Counted from the stretch's first letter, positions 1 to 12,505 are shown. The stretch: DNA of 64,000 nt from Aspidiotus rigidus (GCA_035079385.1 JAVHKY010000063.1:1116001-1180000), one strand, 5' to 3'. The notes: generated from the sequence alone by a model not told the origin. Numbers and translations are program-made.

Positions 1-60
1 AATTCTCCAGAGCAAAAATTGTTGGCTTCATATAAAATACTGGAATCGGATGTCTTCTTC

Positions 61-440
61 TTAGTCCGCCCTCTCCGACCGAAGGTTGGCGATCCGCACT
101 CGAGATACAGCCGCTCTAAATATGTCTGCAGAGGAACAATTATGCCAACGCCGCAGGTCCCTGAGCCATGAGTTTTGACGTCGGCCAATAGATCTCTTCC
201 CGCTGATTTTTCCTTGTATAATCACCCTCAGGACTTCATATCGTCCACCCCTCATTATGTGTCCGACATAAGAGGTCTTTCTTCGTTTAACTGTCATCAA
301 TAGTTCTCTCTCCTTATTCATTTGACGGAAAACCTCGGCGTTTGTTATTTTTCGTATCCAAGATATTTTTAGGATCCGTCTATAGAGGAACATTTCAAAG
401 GCCTCGATTCTTTTCTCCATTGCCTGGTCCACTGTACCAG
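61..440 (-). pseudogene. RTE-like LINE, C-terminal fragment of reverse transcriptase ORF
   Basis: About 120 codons on the minus strand match the region after the catalytic core of RTE-like non-LTR retrotransposon polymerases: an EAFEMFLYRRILKI stretch, then KRRKTSYVGHIMRG, then a basic SGKRSIGRRQNSWL segment. In intact elements this follows the RT domain and lies just before the stop codon and 3' end. Here the stop is followed by a short aagaag-rich tail, as is common at LINE 3' ends. The upstream RT core is absent, so this is a 5'-truncated copy. The family resemblance is from motif memory and the clade is not proven. A related RT scrap lies at about 5.9 kb on the opposite strand. Confidence 0.7.
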
Positions 441-603
441 CTTCTAAAACTCAACTCATCGTGGATTTCATGTGACTCACTTTTCAACTCGCAGTATGAT
501 TTGAATTGTGTGATATTAAACAGGAAGAAAATAAAACGAGGAGATATTCCTACCAATTTACATTGGAAGAAGATTATGGAAAATACGATTACATATATAT
601 ATA

Positions 604-1127
604 CAGTAAAACTTGTCTAAAACGGAACTTGTATTAACCGGAAACCCTGCCATAACGGAAAAAAAATCTTTGGAACGAACAGTTTTTTCATGTAAAATGC
701 ATCGTATAAGACGAAAAATGCGTAAGACGGAAACCTGTCATAACGGAATCGGTTTTTGGGTCCCTAGAAGTCATTTTCACAATGTTTTCTGCTGCATAAG
801 ACGGAAATTTGGCCACCCGTAATCTCATGTACGTACTTTCGAAACTTACCCAGGCTCATGCAGGTTCTAGTTGATACCGAGGACACTGTACTATCGAGCT
901 CTATACAAAGTAATGTTGTTCAAACTAATATTACAAAATACTTTTCAAAAATTAATGTATCGTAGTACAGTACATGCATGTGCATACATTGGGTACTAAA
1001 ATAAATCTCTGCAAGCAGGTACGTTCATTTTTTCTTCTTTTTTTGCCCACTTTATAAAACGGAAACCTACCTTAACGGAAAATTTCACTCGGACCCGTCG
1101 CGTTCCATCTTAGACAGGTTTTACCAA
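604..1127. mobile_element. Tigger/pogo-type MITE (non-autonomous)
   Basis: Imperfect terminal inverted repeats: the left end starts CAGTAAAACTTGTCTAAAAC and the right end reads, on the other strand, ggtaaaacctgtctaaga. TA dinucleotides lie directly outside at 602-603 and 1128-1129, as expected for the Tc1/mariner/pogo target duplication. Inside, a motif close to acggaaacctgtcataacgg recurs in direct orientation near 617, 712, 752 and 1058. The small open frame inside is only this reiterated repeat. There is no transposase. Known family behaviour: mobilised in trans by a pogo-like DDE transposase. Confidence 0.75.
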
Positions 1128-2232
1128 TATATATTTTTTCTTATTCCTTTTATGGTAAAATTTCAAATATGAATAAAATTAGAAAATTATGAAGCGGGAT
1201 TCTTATGACAAATCTCATAGCGCGGCAACTTAAGTGTAGCTTAGTTTTACTTGCTACAGATGGAAGTTTACTTTTTACACCAAGCCCACTTGTAAGCATA
1301 GCAAGCTATAAATTTTAGCTACACACAGAAAAGTCCAAGTTGCCGGCACTGACATATCTTAGGATTAGGACTAGAGGCAAATAACGAAGAAAAATTCGTC
1401 TAAAACCAACTTTAGATTCGATCATTCATCGTTTTGAAAGTGTGGAAGCAATATTGCGGTATTTCAATAATGTTATCCCGATTTCGGATGTTTGACGCTA
1501 TTTTGACTGCGAATTTTTACACTTTGACGCTATGCTTTTTAAATGGGGGTTGACACATTATTGACGTAACTGCCCGCGTCCCACCTATTAGAATGTGGGC
1601 AGTTTCGTCAAAAATGCATCAATTTTGCGAATTTTGACAATAAAATGTGTCAATTGACATTAATTTTCGAGATCGCGGTATGTTGTACTGTTTCTGCGTG
1701 TAAAACAATAGATTATCGCCCAGTAATTGCTCAATAAGTCTCGAAATTTAATTAGGTATTTTATTAAACTTCAAGGGCCAGGAAAATAATAATTTTCTCA
1801 TAATCTAATGGTCCAATCTTTCGGTCAATTGTGACTCGTTTCAACATTTTTCATGAATTTCTTTTCTTTTTTCGAATTTTCTAGATCATAGAATACAAAC
1901 TGTTGTAGCACGTCGGTAAGCACAAGTATGTTATGCTTCGTTTTTCTCAAGAATCATAAAATAGATTTTCGAAGTGTTGTCTACTGTTTTTCGTTGTATT
2001 TTGAGTGTACAAAGTATACAGCGGATGAATATAAGACATTCGCTATTAATTTATGTTTTATATTTAATTATCTCAATATTTTATCGCTATGACTGTTTAA
2101 AAAATTAATTTTTGTAGATGATGTCGACTTTCATCGCTGCATTTCTAGAGTAGGTAATTGATACGTGAAGTCCGCATCAATTTATACTCGTATGTCTAGT
2201 ATAGATCTATTATACATTCTCTTGATATGTAT
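1128..2232. other. AT-rich intergenic stretch with one small foldback
   Basis: No gene is recognised. The only structure seen is an imperfect foldback at about 1550-1654: outer arms ttgacacatt / aatgtgtcaa and an inner stem around aactgccc / gggcagtt. It may be a decayed MITE of about 100 bp. Confidence 0.4.
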
Positions 2233-2235
2233 ATC

Positions 2236-2555
2236 ATTTTTCGGTTCACATGAATAAAAACGCGTTCCTTCGGTGCTTCATTGTAGGACGCGAAGACGCG
2301 TTTTTTTACTTTAGAGCTCGAAGAGTTCAATTGCGCGCGTATTCTGTATGCGTCGAACATTTTGGCGGTCGCGAACGAAAATGATCTTTAAATAATTTTA
2401 AATACAGCACTCGAATTTTTCCTTGTATTCATCAATTGTAAGAAAATTACAATTTCGTTTTCCATCAACAATGTTATGATGCTCTATAAAAAAGGGAAAA
2501 TTTTAATTATAGATCATCTCGCGTTTGCATTTTTATTCATGTGAACCGAAAAATA
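2236..2555. mobile_element. MITE with about 26-bp TIRs
   Basis: The left end ttttcggttcacatgaataa (from 2237) is repeated inverted at the right end, ending near 2554 (ttattcatgtgaaccgaaaa). The match runs through a neighbouring cgcg step. The interior is AT-rich and non-coding. No convincing target duplication was found, so the superfamily is unassigned. Confidence 0.75.
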
Positions 2556-2570
2556 GCGTACGCCACACGT

Positions 2571-2651
2571 GAACGGAGGAAAGCGATATACTCGCGCTGC
2601 ATGGCGGCCCTCGCCGCAAAGCGCTCGTATAGAAATCGCTCTCCTCCGTCC
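2571..2651. other. 81-nt near-perfect hairpin, pre-miRNA-like
   Basis: The arm at 2571-2607 (starting gaacggaggaaagcgat) pairs with 2613-2651 (ending atcgctctcctccgtcc), with two mismatches in the first 17 pairs, a small internal bulge, further pairing of gcgc with gcgc and ggcg with cgcc, and a loop of about 5 nt. Its length and symmetry resemble a microRNA precursor. It lies 16 bp right of a MITE, so it could equally be a tiny foldback transposon. Which strand would be transcribed is unknown. Confidence 0.5.
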
Positions 2652-2932
2652 CTTATAGCGTAATATACTATCAATCTAAAAAAGAGTGAGTGAGAAACAA
2701 TGATGACGATAAAAAATATAATTGCCTCCTTTTTGTATTGTAAATTTTCTTTATGTGTGTTGACGTTGATACCGTCTTAGAAATTGACTTGATACTTATA
2801 TACGCTGATGGTAGTATGCGAATACGTTCCATCACGTTGTCGAAATCTTTTTTATAACCCGAGCTTCTTCATAGACGAGAAACTTTTCAAGGATTTGGCA
2901 AACAATATGTGAAACACGATAAAATTGATAAA

Positions 2933-3129
2933 CTGAGAGAAAAAATTTCGGTAATCATTCCGAATTCTCAAAACAGAAACATAGTTCACGAATAAGGTGA
3001 CTAACTTTCACAAATCGATAGCAAAATTTAAGTAAGTATCTAACAATTATTGAATTATTAGGGAATCATTGGCAGGTCACCGTGTCGTCCCCAGATTTTG
3101 GTATTGATTACCGAACTTTTTTCTCAATA
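2933..3129. mobile_element. Small MITE (about 195 bp)
   Basis: The left arm tgagagaaaaaatttcggta and the right arm (read on the minus strand, attgagaaaaaagttcggta) match over about 27 bp including the following atcaat. A possible ATAAA duplication flanks the ends but is weak in AT-rich sequence. No coding content. Confidence 0.65.
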
Positions 3130-5860
3130 AATTTAGGTCTTTATTTTTGCGTGTTCTCAAGTTTGGGCGTATGGAAGAAGAATTCTTTTCGGTACGAGAA
3201 AGAATATTTTAATTTCGTAATCACTTATCCAAATTATTTTTTAAAATATTTTTGAATTGTTTCATTTCCAAATTCATTAAAATGAGTTCAGAAGCTGCGT
3301 GTACGTCTTTCTTGGAAATAAGTTGATTTGGTTATAGAAAACAAATATTTCCAGTATTCTAGTCTTTCGACTTGAGTTCGACAACTAATGAGACATCAGG
3401 TTTGGAAATTTCTTTTGGTTGTCCTAGCAATTTGTCGCAATAAGAGAAATGCAACGACGCATCTGTGCTATATTATGTACTTACTTAGTTCAAAACGAAA
3501 GGTAGGTATCAATAGACCTTGAAAAATCTCGTACTCGTAATAATAATTATTAAGTTTTTACCCGATTAAGAGAGTGGGTAGCGCAAATCTCAAGGGTTCC
3601 AATGAGTTTGAACCTTTTGACAATGCGCTCCTTTCGTAATGTAGAATTTGCTGATCTAGTCTGCTCTCGTACCTACTTATAATAATATATTTAATGTTGA
3701 TTAAGAGGTCTGTTATATGAAACAAAACTTGAAAAATTCTGTATGCATTTATGTACGAGTACACTACGCTTTTTTCAATTTAACTGCTTATCAAATATTG
3801 CGACTCAAATCGCAAAATAGTTTTCCGATTCATTTGGGTTTACTTGATCGCATTTCCCACGAACTCGGAATTAGAATTGAATTTTCCGGTCGTCAAAATC
3901 CAAGGATTGATTGTATTTCTATACAACGCTGGATATCCCATTATACACAAATCTCGTACACAATTTTATCAATTATAGAACTCTTTCGATAAAAGGTCTT
4001 TCTTATCCGTACAATTGAAAAATTGCAACAAATTAAATAATAGAAATAATTTTCGAAATCTTGTGCCCACCCATTGTGGTAATTGAAAAATTCTCATTTT
4101 TAATTTGGATGCGATGAATTTTCTTAAAATTGAAAAATTTTTCATGTCAACCACTTCTTCGCAAGGCAAGTGCGTTAGAGAAAAACGGTAGCTCGTTTTT
4201 GAGAGCGCGCGGACGGAAATGCAAACCGCATGCTTAAATCAAAAGCGCATCAAAGCATAGTCACTTGGACCATATTAGTGTGTGTTCTGGTGCAGTCTAT
4301 TATACCTATCCTGTATTTGTCGTATTCGTCTCACTTCAGCGGACGAAGCGAGACAAATAAAATGAGGAGAAAAGAAGGAAAAGTAGAGTAATGAAAGATT
4401 AGATGGAATAATTGCTGGTAAATATCGTATTACCATTTTTGTACGAACAAAAGAATGGAAGGCGGAAGGAGTAAGAAAGAGAAAACAACGAAGACAGAAG
4501 AAGTATTCGACCGTGAAAATGTTTAAATAATTACATTACTGGTGTCTATTTTCTGTCGAATAGTGGATCCGAAACGAAATAAAATTACGTTTGCTGTATT
4601 ACATCGTAATAACCCGGAGTTCCTTTTCTATTTTTCCTTATTTTAGTAGGTATATCAATACGATGTGCAACTTAATATAATGAACATATTATAGCTGTAT
4701 AAAGCCTAGCCTCTTTCTTAATTTTTTCTTCTATATATGTAGGCTACTACAAGAAGAATTAAGAATAGTACGTAATTCGGAAAACCGCAACAAATTCCAA
4801 CAGGAAAGGCACAGTTATACTTTATGTTCTGCAACAGGTAAATATATACAAGTAGGTACAAAGCGACTAATTATATGAACGCGATGACGCGTCGCGACGA
4901 TTTATAATTAATTCTATTACGCGCGGTAAGAAAACTGTATTCGTATAGGTAGTACTACTACCTACACTTACTGTAGCTATATGAAAACTGCGATTACAGC
5001 AGCACGAAGAACAGATTCGATCCATTCGATGTTGTACAATAATATGGTGACAAGGAAACGATTTACGAGAGAGGTTTCTGGGACATCCTGTCAATGTGGT
5101 TCAGGAATTATCGAATATCAAATTGATATTCTACACCTGGTAATAGCGTAAAAAGTACAGCTAGGATCTCCTGGCCGGAACAGCTCGATGTTCTTCGCAG
5201 AAATCGACCTGCCTACACCAGCTCAACCGCTTCCATGCTATTTCTGAAGACGTTTTTTGCGTCGAACAAGCTTGATCCGTCTGAGCCAGCCAACAGTGCG
5301 ACTTTTGTTTTTTCTTCTCCATTTCGAGATATAGTGCGCAGCACCTGCTGATGTAAGAGTTTACCTTCACATCAGCATCGCCCATTTGGTATTTTTCTCA
5401 TAACGGATTCTAATGAACTAAGTTCCACTTGTGCTCGTATTAGCCGTCAACTAAACAAAAGAGTTTTGCCAGTTCCCACTAGATATATTGTCGCAGAGGC
5501 TCTGTGTCGTACATTTCGAATTTTCTCTCCTCAGTTACATTGATGTGCCGCTACAAATATCTCCAAACATTACCTGCAGAAAATTGTCCGTAGAATCGCT
5601 AAATTACGTACGGATTATTGAACCGCGCGGAAAATTCCTTTTTCCAATTTACCTTTTAGTATCTACCAGTCCTATATGAGGTTCTAAACCTATAAGATCC
5701 ATAAAATATCTCCTGGATTAAAGATAATAATCCTTGTTCAGCTTTCATACCGCGGGATATCGACGCAATAAAAATCCGATTCATTCACCGTGTGGCAACT
5801 GTATAAAATCCCGGGCTCAAATCTCTCATAAAATAGTATATTACCCCAGCAACTGCAACC
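3130..5860. other. AT-rich intergenic sequence, nothing recognised
   Basis: Several open frames of 60-90 codons occur here on both strands, but none shows a conserved motif or resembles a known family. Composition is uniform AT-rich with short purine runs near 4.37-4.50 kb. No repeat pair inside the window was noticed for this stretch. Confidence 0.5.
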
Positions 5861-5867
5861 TACTCGC

Positions 5868-6080
5868 ATGGTCACAAAGCTGAATATCGAGAGCAAAATG
5901 TACAATATGAAAATAAATGTACAGAAGACAAAAACCATGCAAATTGAGGAAGAAAAAAACGAAAATCAGCTGCGGATCAAAGTGGATGACGAAAGTTTTG
6001 AATTAGTGAATCGTTTTAAGTACTCGGAGGCAATGATTACGAGCGATGGACGTGATAGGTACCGAGGAAGCCAGGATAAG
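5868..6080 (+). pseudogene. RTE-like LINE, internal reverse transcriptase scrap
   Basis: The translated frame contains MKINVQKTKTMQI followed about 30 residues later by FELVNRFKYSEAMITSDGR. That is the order seen after the FADD box of RTE-like LINE reverse transcriptases: the motif with the conserved asparagine/lysine and the F-x-Y-L-G box. The F-Y-L-G box reads FKYSEA here, so it is mutated. The copy is only about 70 codons and is truncated at both ends. It probably belongs to the same broad family as the minus-strand tail at the left window edge. Confidence 0.6.
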
Positions 6081-6146
6081 ATTAGCCATTGGGATTTAAA
6101 CTTGGGAGTTTCAAAGGTTGGCACCCTGCGTGTTATCAATTACTGA

Positions 6147-6805
6147 GTGAGTGATCATGATGATTTCACCGTTAGACTTTGGCAAAATTTAAACCTTTTT
6201 TAATCAACTAGAACTTCATTTTAAGAGAAAACTTATCCTACATTTTATTGTACTGACGTTAAAAAATCGAATTATAATCAATTTAACTACGCAGAACTAT
6301 TTTCCATAATTTTTTCCCCTCCTGAAGTTGACAGTATTTCCGTTTGAAACTATCCACGATCACTCGCTCAATTTCACCCGCGCAGGTAATTTTGCAGCGC
6401 TATTTAGTGCAGGTTTAAACGCCAATAGCTAGAAGTGCATTCTTCAATTTAGACATATGTGTAGTACGAGTATTACGAGATAAAAAGATAAACCTCATCC
6501 TGATATTCGTTCGTGCTATATATGATAGAAGGAGGGTCAGGATAAATTTCAACTTTCGAGCTGAGTCAAATAAGACGCGGGGGTGGAACGTGTATAATAA
6601 TAATGATTTTGTGGGCAAATTTAGTGGTCCAGGATTTACATTTAAGCCTTAAGAAAAACTAGAATAACATTAACACCATAGGTGTAAACGTTGATTAAAC
6701 ACAAAACTTTCTAATTCAGCCGATGAAGAGGATGACGAAGGCTTTTAAGGATTGTTATCAAGGTTGTGAGTACTTTCCAGGACATCCAAATCTCATTTCA
6801 TTGTC
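6147..6805. other. AT-rich intergenic sequence, nothing recognised
   Basis: No conserved coding signal and no inverted repeat noticed between the LINE scrap and the hAT-like MITE. Confidence 0.4.
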
Positions 6806-6812
6806 CAGTGAC

Positions 6813-7001
6813 AGCAGGCGCGGATCCACGGGGGGGAAATGGGGGAAATTTCCCCCCCTAAAATCCCCCAAAAAATCAAAAAAACAACAAAAAATCTGTA
6901 GTATCGAAGAAAAAGTAAAAAAAAAAAATAAAATAAAGGTCCTTTAAACTTTTTTTGGATTGTTTCCCCTCCCAAAGTGATCGTCTGGATCCGCGCGTGG
7001 A
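6813..7001. mobile_element. hAT-like MITE with 7-8 bp target duplication
   Basis: Inverted ends agcaggcgcggatcca and tccacgcgcggatccaga (the right end read on the minus strand) enclose a G/C-run-rich interior. Both flanks carry cagtgac (6806-6812 and 7002-7008); extended to 8 bp the flanks match 7 of 8, fitting the 8-bp duplication of hAT transposons. No coding content; the in-frame homopolymer translations are artefacts. Confidence 0.65.
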
Positions 7002-7009
7002 CAGTGACG

Positions 7010-7680
7010 TATATAGAAAATTTTCGAGGGGGATTGAATGAAGATGTTTTTCTGTAGGGGTTTTTGAATGAGATTTCAGCGCAAATTTTCCAGTTCTAGA
7101 GCCCTCCGTGGATACATTACTGTCGTCGTCAACAAAATTAGTCCATGGCTTGCTCTTACAGATTTCGTAATTTTTTCTCAGTATCTCAAGACAATTCGCC
7201 TGGTTTTTAACTATTCACTATGCAAGAAAATGAACTTTTTTCTGTGCGTAATGCGATACTGTTCTGAAGCGTACAACAGGAGCGAATTCACGGAAAGGGG
7301 GAGGATTCTGAAACCCTTCCCTCCTCAAAAAAAAAAAAAAAAATGTTGACGAGTAAGAGAAATACGAGGTGGAAAAAGTACTAGGTACCAGAAAGAAGTG
7401 TGAAAGCTTTTCTTTTTTTTTTGTTTTTGGAATATAAAAAAAAATTTCATTTCCCCCCCCCCCAAAAAAAAAAAAATTATCTTATAAATCCGCCTCTGGC
7501 TAGAAAATTATTATAAAGTAATAAGACTTAAAATTGTGCCGATGTCGCATTATGTGACCATTTTATGTTTTGTTTGTGGAGTTTGAATTTCTTCCGCGTT
7601 CATGAATAGATTTTTACGCATATTCCGCGTGAGGCGTGACTTCTGATGAGCGAATTCTTAAAATTTTAATTTAATGTTGA
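7010..7680. other. Homopolymer-rich sequence, possible decayed DNA element
   Basis: Contains A17, C10 and A12 runs. The right part (7480-7500) reads aaatccgcctctggctag, which resembles the ends of elements beginning cagaggcggat, and 7002-7040 has a weak counterpart. The two ends do not match well enough to call an element. No gene seen. Confidence 0.3.
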
Positions 7681-8046
7681 TGATTTTTTTCGGACCGTAT
7701 ACTGTGCTGTCCGTGTATACGAAATACGGTGTACAACACTGCCATACAAACTAGATTTGACGTATCTGTACATCAACGATCTGGAGAACGAGATCTTCGG
7801 GTCTGATAAAAGTGTCAGTGTGTGCGTATATGAAATGTGAAGGCAATCACGCTGTGTACTAACGAGAGCCGATTTGCAGATACGCCTAAATATTTGGACG
7901 AATCTACACTCATGAACTTTTTCGAAACGAAAAACGAACATCGTTATCCTAAAACTGACTTCATTAGCAAATTATTCGTTGAAAATACGTCACAGAACTT
8001 GCGTCTGCTTTATATTTACAGTCATATTAGGAATTTGTCCAGGAAA

Positions 8047-8398
8047 TGGACTGAGTTTTTTGTGATAACAAAATATCGATAAATACCTTCGATATTTCCA
8101 AGCGCAATTTCACTCCCATAAGAAATACACGGGGAGCAAAGATCAGTATGAAATTAAACAAAAATTAAAAAAGATTGAGGGCAAAAAAGTTCATTTTTAT
8201 AATGTGTGAGGTAATCAGCTTCCAAAATTGAACTTTCAACCCCTCAATTCTTTCTCAATTTTAATTAATACCATATGATCGGTTTGCTTCCTATGTTTTC
8301 TTATGGGGAGCAAATTTGCGATTGGAAATATTTTTGGTACTTTTGCTACTGTAATCACACTGTAATCGATATTTCGTTATCACGAAAAACTCAGTCTA
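8047..8398. mobile_element. Long foldback element, near-complete palindrome
   Basis: The two halves pair over most of their length: the left edge tggactgagttttttgtgat mirrors the right edge, and internal blocks such as ccataagaaa and aattgaggg also mirror. Weaker mirrored similarity continues outside: ttgacgtat at about 7755 and 8452 (inverted), and gtgtacaa near 7720 and 8490 (inverted). The original palindrome may therefore have been about 800 bp, with extra sequence in its left arm (about 7825-8046). Non-coding; superfamily unassigned. Confidence 0.7.
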
Positions 8399-8530
8399 TT
8401 AGATCGTAACGTACTTTTATCGTGATCCTTGATTCTGTAGATATACGTCAATTCTACTTCGTACAGCAGAACAGCTCTTGTACACGTCTACACTAATGCT
8501 GTGATACGACCTATGTAACGTTCTTGTGTA

Positions 8531-11500
8531 GTTGTCAGTGCAGCTTACACAGTACTGGTGTTTTATAAATTAGCCTAAATTGTAAAAGATAGGTACCGCG
8601 GCTCTGCACAATGCCATATAGAAACACGTATTTGGTAGTTGATGCTATTACCCATTCGTTGTGGTTACGAATCCCACTGTTCTATTATTATTCGTTTCAA
8701 AAAATTCATCTTCTATTGTAAGCTTATCATTGCACTGGCTTCTAATGCTGCTTTTCCTCTTGTTTCGATTCAGTTTCCATCACTTTTAATGCACAAAATA
8801 GCTGTTATTCGGAATTCTATAATACGGCGCACCTATATGCTTCATTATATTACTCATTTCTTTGCCTACAATATTCACTCATTAGCCTCTTAGTTAATTT
8901 TTCGTAACGTCATCATTATTATTATTAATGCCTAGTACCTATCTAAAATTTCATAGTTTTGATTTTTCACTTTCTTTCTTCATAATACCTACATAATAAC
9001 CATAACGTGCGATCACTCCCTTCTTTCACATCATGAGCACATTATAATAAAAGATTGTAGTATTTTGGTCAACAGTATCAATGTGGATGTTTTTTGATAA
9101 TTATGATCAGTATTAATTTTAATCATTCTTCTTGTTCCTCGTGTATCAAAAATTGATTCTTCCATCGGTTGCTCTTGATAGGCCTAATGATAATAATAAT
9201 TGTGATTGAAGGATGCTGGTAGTCTTGAAAGTAGATCTGTAATGAGAACATTTTTCTTTTATTAGGTTGTTATCCGCAATTTGAAAAACAATAAAATGTC
9301 CTCGTGAGTCATTATATTATTCTTACACTACGAGTTATATATTTATATGATTGACGGTACGAGATAGTCTACTTTTGACGTAGGTATTAGTAGTATGGAA
9401 CAATATTGATGCAATCCCTGTACAGCTACAGTACATCTTAAACCTTTAATACAGAAGACTTTACTACAATGGTTACACACACAGTGCTTCCGATTAATCA
9501 TCAGCTTCTAAGTCGGCGAGTTAATCATCGTTCAGAGTTTGAAATTAGAAATGCGAGCTCTTTTTACGATCGCTTCATAACATTCAGCTATAAAAGTCAG
9601 GCATTTAACGCTAGTTTCGTCATTTTAAATGAAGTGCAACATACTGCTCGTGTTACTTACTTATTTATCATTTTTTTTTCTTCTCCTTATTGAATGTAAC
9701 CCGCGGAGAAAAATCGTATTAATATTTGAATTGACTGTAAACATTAGCTGCTAACAATTTTCTATGCTCGTAGAATTGATTGGAATTTCACAGTACTTTG
9801 CAATGGCGGTTTTGGGTTTTGAACGTTAACAAATTTGTGGTATACTTTTTGAAACTAAACGCGAACTTCTTAAGTGGAAGAAACCTTTGAAAATTAATTT
9901 CTTGAATCGTGGACCTGTGAATAAATATGTATTCAGAAACAATAGGTATGTCTCTCATCAATAAATTGTCTCAACTGAATAAGAGGCGCACAGGAAGAAT
10001 TGACAAAAATGTGAATTTTGTATAATTGTAGGAAATTTTATAAACGTTTTGGTTACATAGGTATTTTATTTTTGTGGTCGACAAAAGTTGTGAGGATTTG
10101 GCGAAGTCATATACTTAATTACTTGTAGTTTGATTTGAAATCCTCGTAGAGAGAGTGGGGGGAGAGTGTTGAAAAATTTGCCGAACAGAAACGGAAAATA
10201 TATGTTTTGACTATACTTCTACATTTTTAGAAAATGTTGAGACTTCGTTGAAATACGAGTATAGTGATTCATAATGTGTGAGGCTTTGGGGACGAAAGGG
10301 GGATATCAATATGATCAACGAAGACGTTGTGGAGCGAGTAGAGTTCAATGAATGAATATAATAGTTGATATAGGTACGACGAAAAAAAAGAGGCACGTCT
10401 TGTATCAGAAAATGAAATACATAGTTCTGAATTTTCACAATAAAAGGATTTTCGTTGAGAAAACTCCCGATAATTTTAGGATCAACGAGACAAAATAAGG
10501 TCTTCATTCCTCCACCGTGCGTATCGCAAAGTCTATGCCTACGTTATATTCGTAACATTCATAAAAAAAAACAAAGAAAATGTGGAGAAACGTGGAACAG
10601 TACACAAGCAAATTGCGACCCCGGCATTAACAAACGGCGTCGAAGAAACTTGATGGTTCAGCAGACAGCTTGGCGATGTTCACTTCACAAAGAGCCACGG
10701 AGTCTACTCGCAAAGACGCGAAAAAAACTCATTCTGTAGCGGAATATTATTGATTATTTCCATTAAAAGAGGAGCCCCGCGGTTAATATATTTAGTCATT
10801 TCTTTCAACCTTCCGCGTGCGTTTGCATCTCCCGCATTAGATGCATTCTTTGGAAAAGTAATTTAATTTTAAGACGTTTTGATGGAATATTATCTCATAC
10901 TCCCGATGTAATTCGTCAGTTTTCAAAAGCATTTCGACTCGAGCCGCGTCATACACGTACATACGTATAACCGACCCCACTCTCGTTCTATCCTACCTTC
11001 ATCCCGACCAACGAACATACATGTATCGTTGTGTACATATAGGACAGGTTTTTTATGATATTATCAATTCCACAATAGTCAAGGAAGGTATAAATATACG
11101 TTGAAGTGCACTATCTCGTGTAGGTGTGTGCTGTAAGGAAATTGAGAATGTAGTGAATTCCTATTTATTCGGAGAAGAGCAATCCTAAAGTCCTGCGGCC
11201 AAGAATCATTTCCGACAAACGGTATCCGAGGAAATCATTTAAAAAAAATCTTAATCACCTACACGCTTCATTAAGAGCAGGTGTGCGCGGATTCAGAACG
11301 TTTAGGATTTTTTTCCCTTTATAAATTCGTTACGCTTTTATTATATAAATTACGTACACACGTTTGACTTTTACTCGTATATATATAGGTAGCCGAAATT
11401 GATAATTTTGATGAAGCTCGTTATAAGGAATTTATCAAGTATTTTTGAGAACTCTATCTTTCCCAGCTATTCATAAAATGGCAACCTTTATCCGTAAATC

Positions 11501-12110
11501 TGTTTCAGCGGTATTCGATTCGTTGTTGAGTATTTTCAATTGTGAAAATAATGACGCCTGGTAACAATGCGATTCAGTTTCCTTTGGCGGAAAATGGAAA
11601 TCGAGTCCTGCTCATATTTAAGCGAGGATGGCAAATGAAGAATATAATAAGGGAAGGGAGAAGTGTTATATCTCTTGAAACATTTTAGCTCTCGTATTCC
11701 AGAGACTGCAGTTTCTCTTTCGTATACAAAATTGTAATAAAAATTGGGAAATAATCAAATGCATTGCAAAAAATCAGTTATAATGTAGGTACGGTAAAAA
11801 ATTCAAAAAGTGAATATCTAATTAAAACTGCAATATTTATAATGGTTCACGGCAGATCTGCCGTACAAAGTGAGATTGACATATATCGGAGATACTAATC
11901 TAGAAAAATGGATCTTTTGGCGGATTTACTCACGAGTGTGTGCGTCGTGTGTGCTTTGTCTGTGATATCATTCGAAAGTGGATATACGTCCTATTCCTTT
12001 GTCGGCAAATGGGACTATATCCACTTACGTGAATATTAGTAAATATCTCTAAAACTAATGCCGTTAACAAAGATTTAAGTCGACCATCGGATTTTTAGAT
12101 AAAAATATTA
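8531..12110. other. AT-rich intergenic sequence, nothing recognised
   Basis: About 3.6 kb without a recognisable gene. The open frames of 74-98 codons have no family motifs. One local hairpin, gtggatata...tatatccac, lies at 11981-12028 inside a weakly mirrored stretch (about 11880-12062) that could be another worn MITE. Confidence 0.5.
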
Positions 12111-12119
12111 GAAATCGTG

Positions 12120-12505
12120 AAATTTGTAGGATTGCAGAATAATTTTTTCGTTTTTGACATGTTTCATGTCTTTGCTCTGGCCTGAATTTCGAAATTTGCG
12201 TGCGCGTGCGTGTGTGCGTGCAGATGACCTTGGGACTTGGAATTTTTTTTCTGAGCCCTACCCTAATTTCGAAATTTGTGTGCGTGTAATACTAGCTTAG
12301 TACGAGCTTAGTATACTAGACTAGGCTTCATTATACTAGCCCTAATGTACATTAAACTAGCCAGTAGCTGAGCTATATTATTTGACATTGTATACTGGGC
12401 TTGCTTCATACTACACTAGCTTTATACTAGCTCTAAACTAGACTTATTTTCTCTGAGCCCTACCCTAATTTCGAAATTTGCGTGCGCGTGCGTGCGTGCG
12501 TGCAC
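12120..12505. repeat. Dispersed repeat with GT-rich and ctagctta-rich modules
   Basis: The word ctgagccctaccctaattt, followed by cgaaatttgcgtgcg, occurs at 12251 and again at 12453, and a third copy is at 40858. The stretch 12403-12505 matches 40807-40900 almost base for base (gcttcatac, tagctttatactagctc, then the ctgagccc word). The part 12120-12190 also resembles 40616-40700. Alternating GTGC runs follow each copy. No coding content. Confidence 0.75.

Noticed and set aside
3585..3636. Possible stem gcgcaaat...atgcgc
   Set aside because: Pairing is interrupted and no better than chance for AT-rich sequence.
5161..5385. 74-codon minus-strand frame with many Cys and charged residues
   Set aside because: Slightly richer in G and C but no recognisable domain; not called a gene.
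7002..7500. Possible second hAT-like element sharing the cagtgac flank
   Set aside because: Left end and right end (ctagccagaggcggatt) do not pair convincingly.
10455..10739. 94-codon plus-strand open frame
   Set aside because: No motif, basic random-looking composition, no conserved neighbour; treated as chance.
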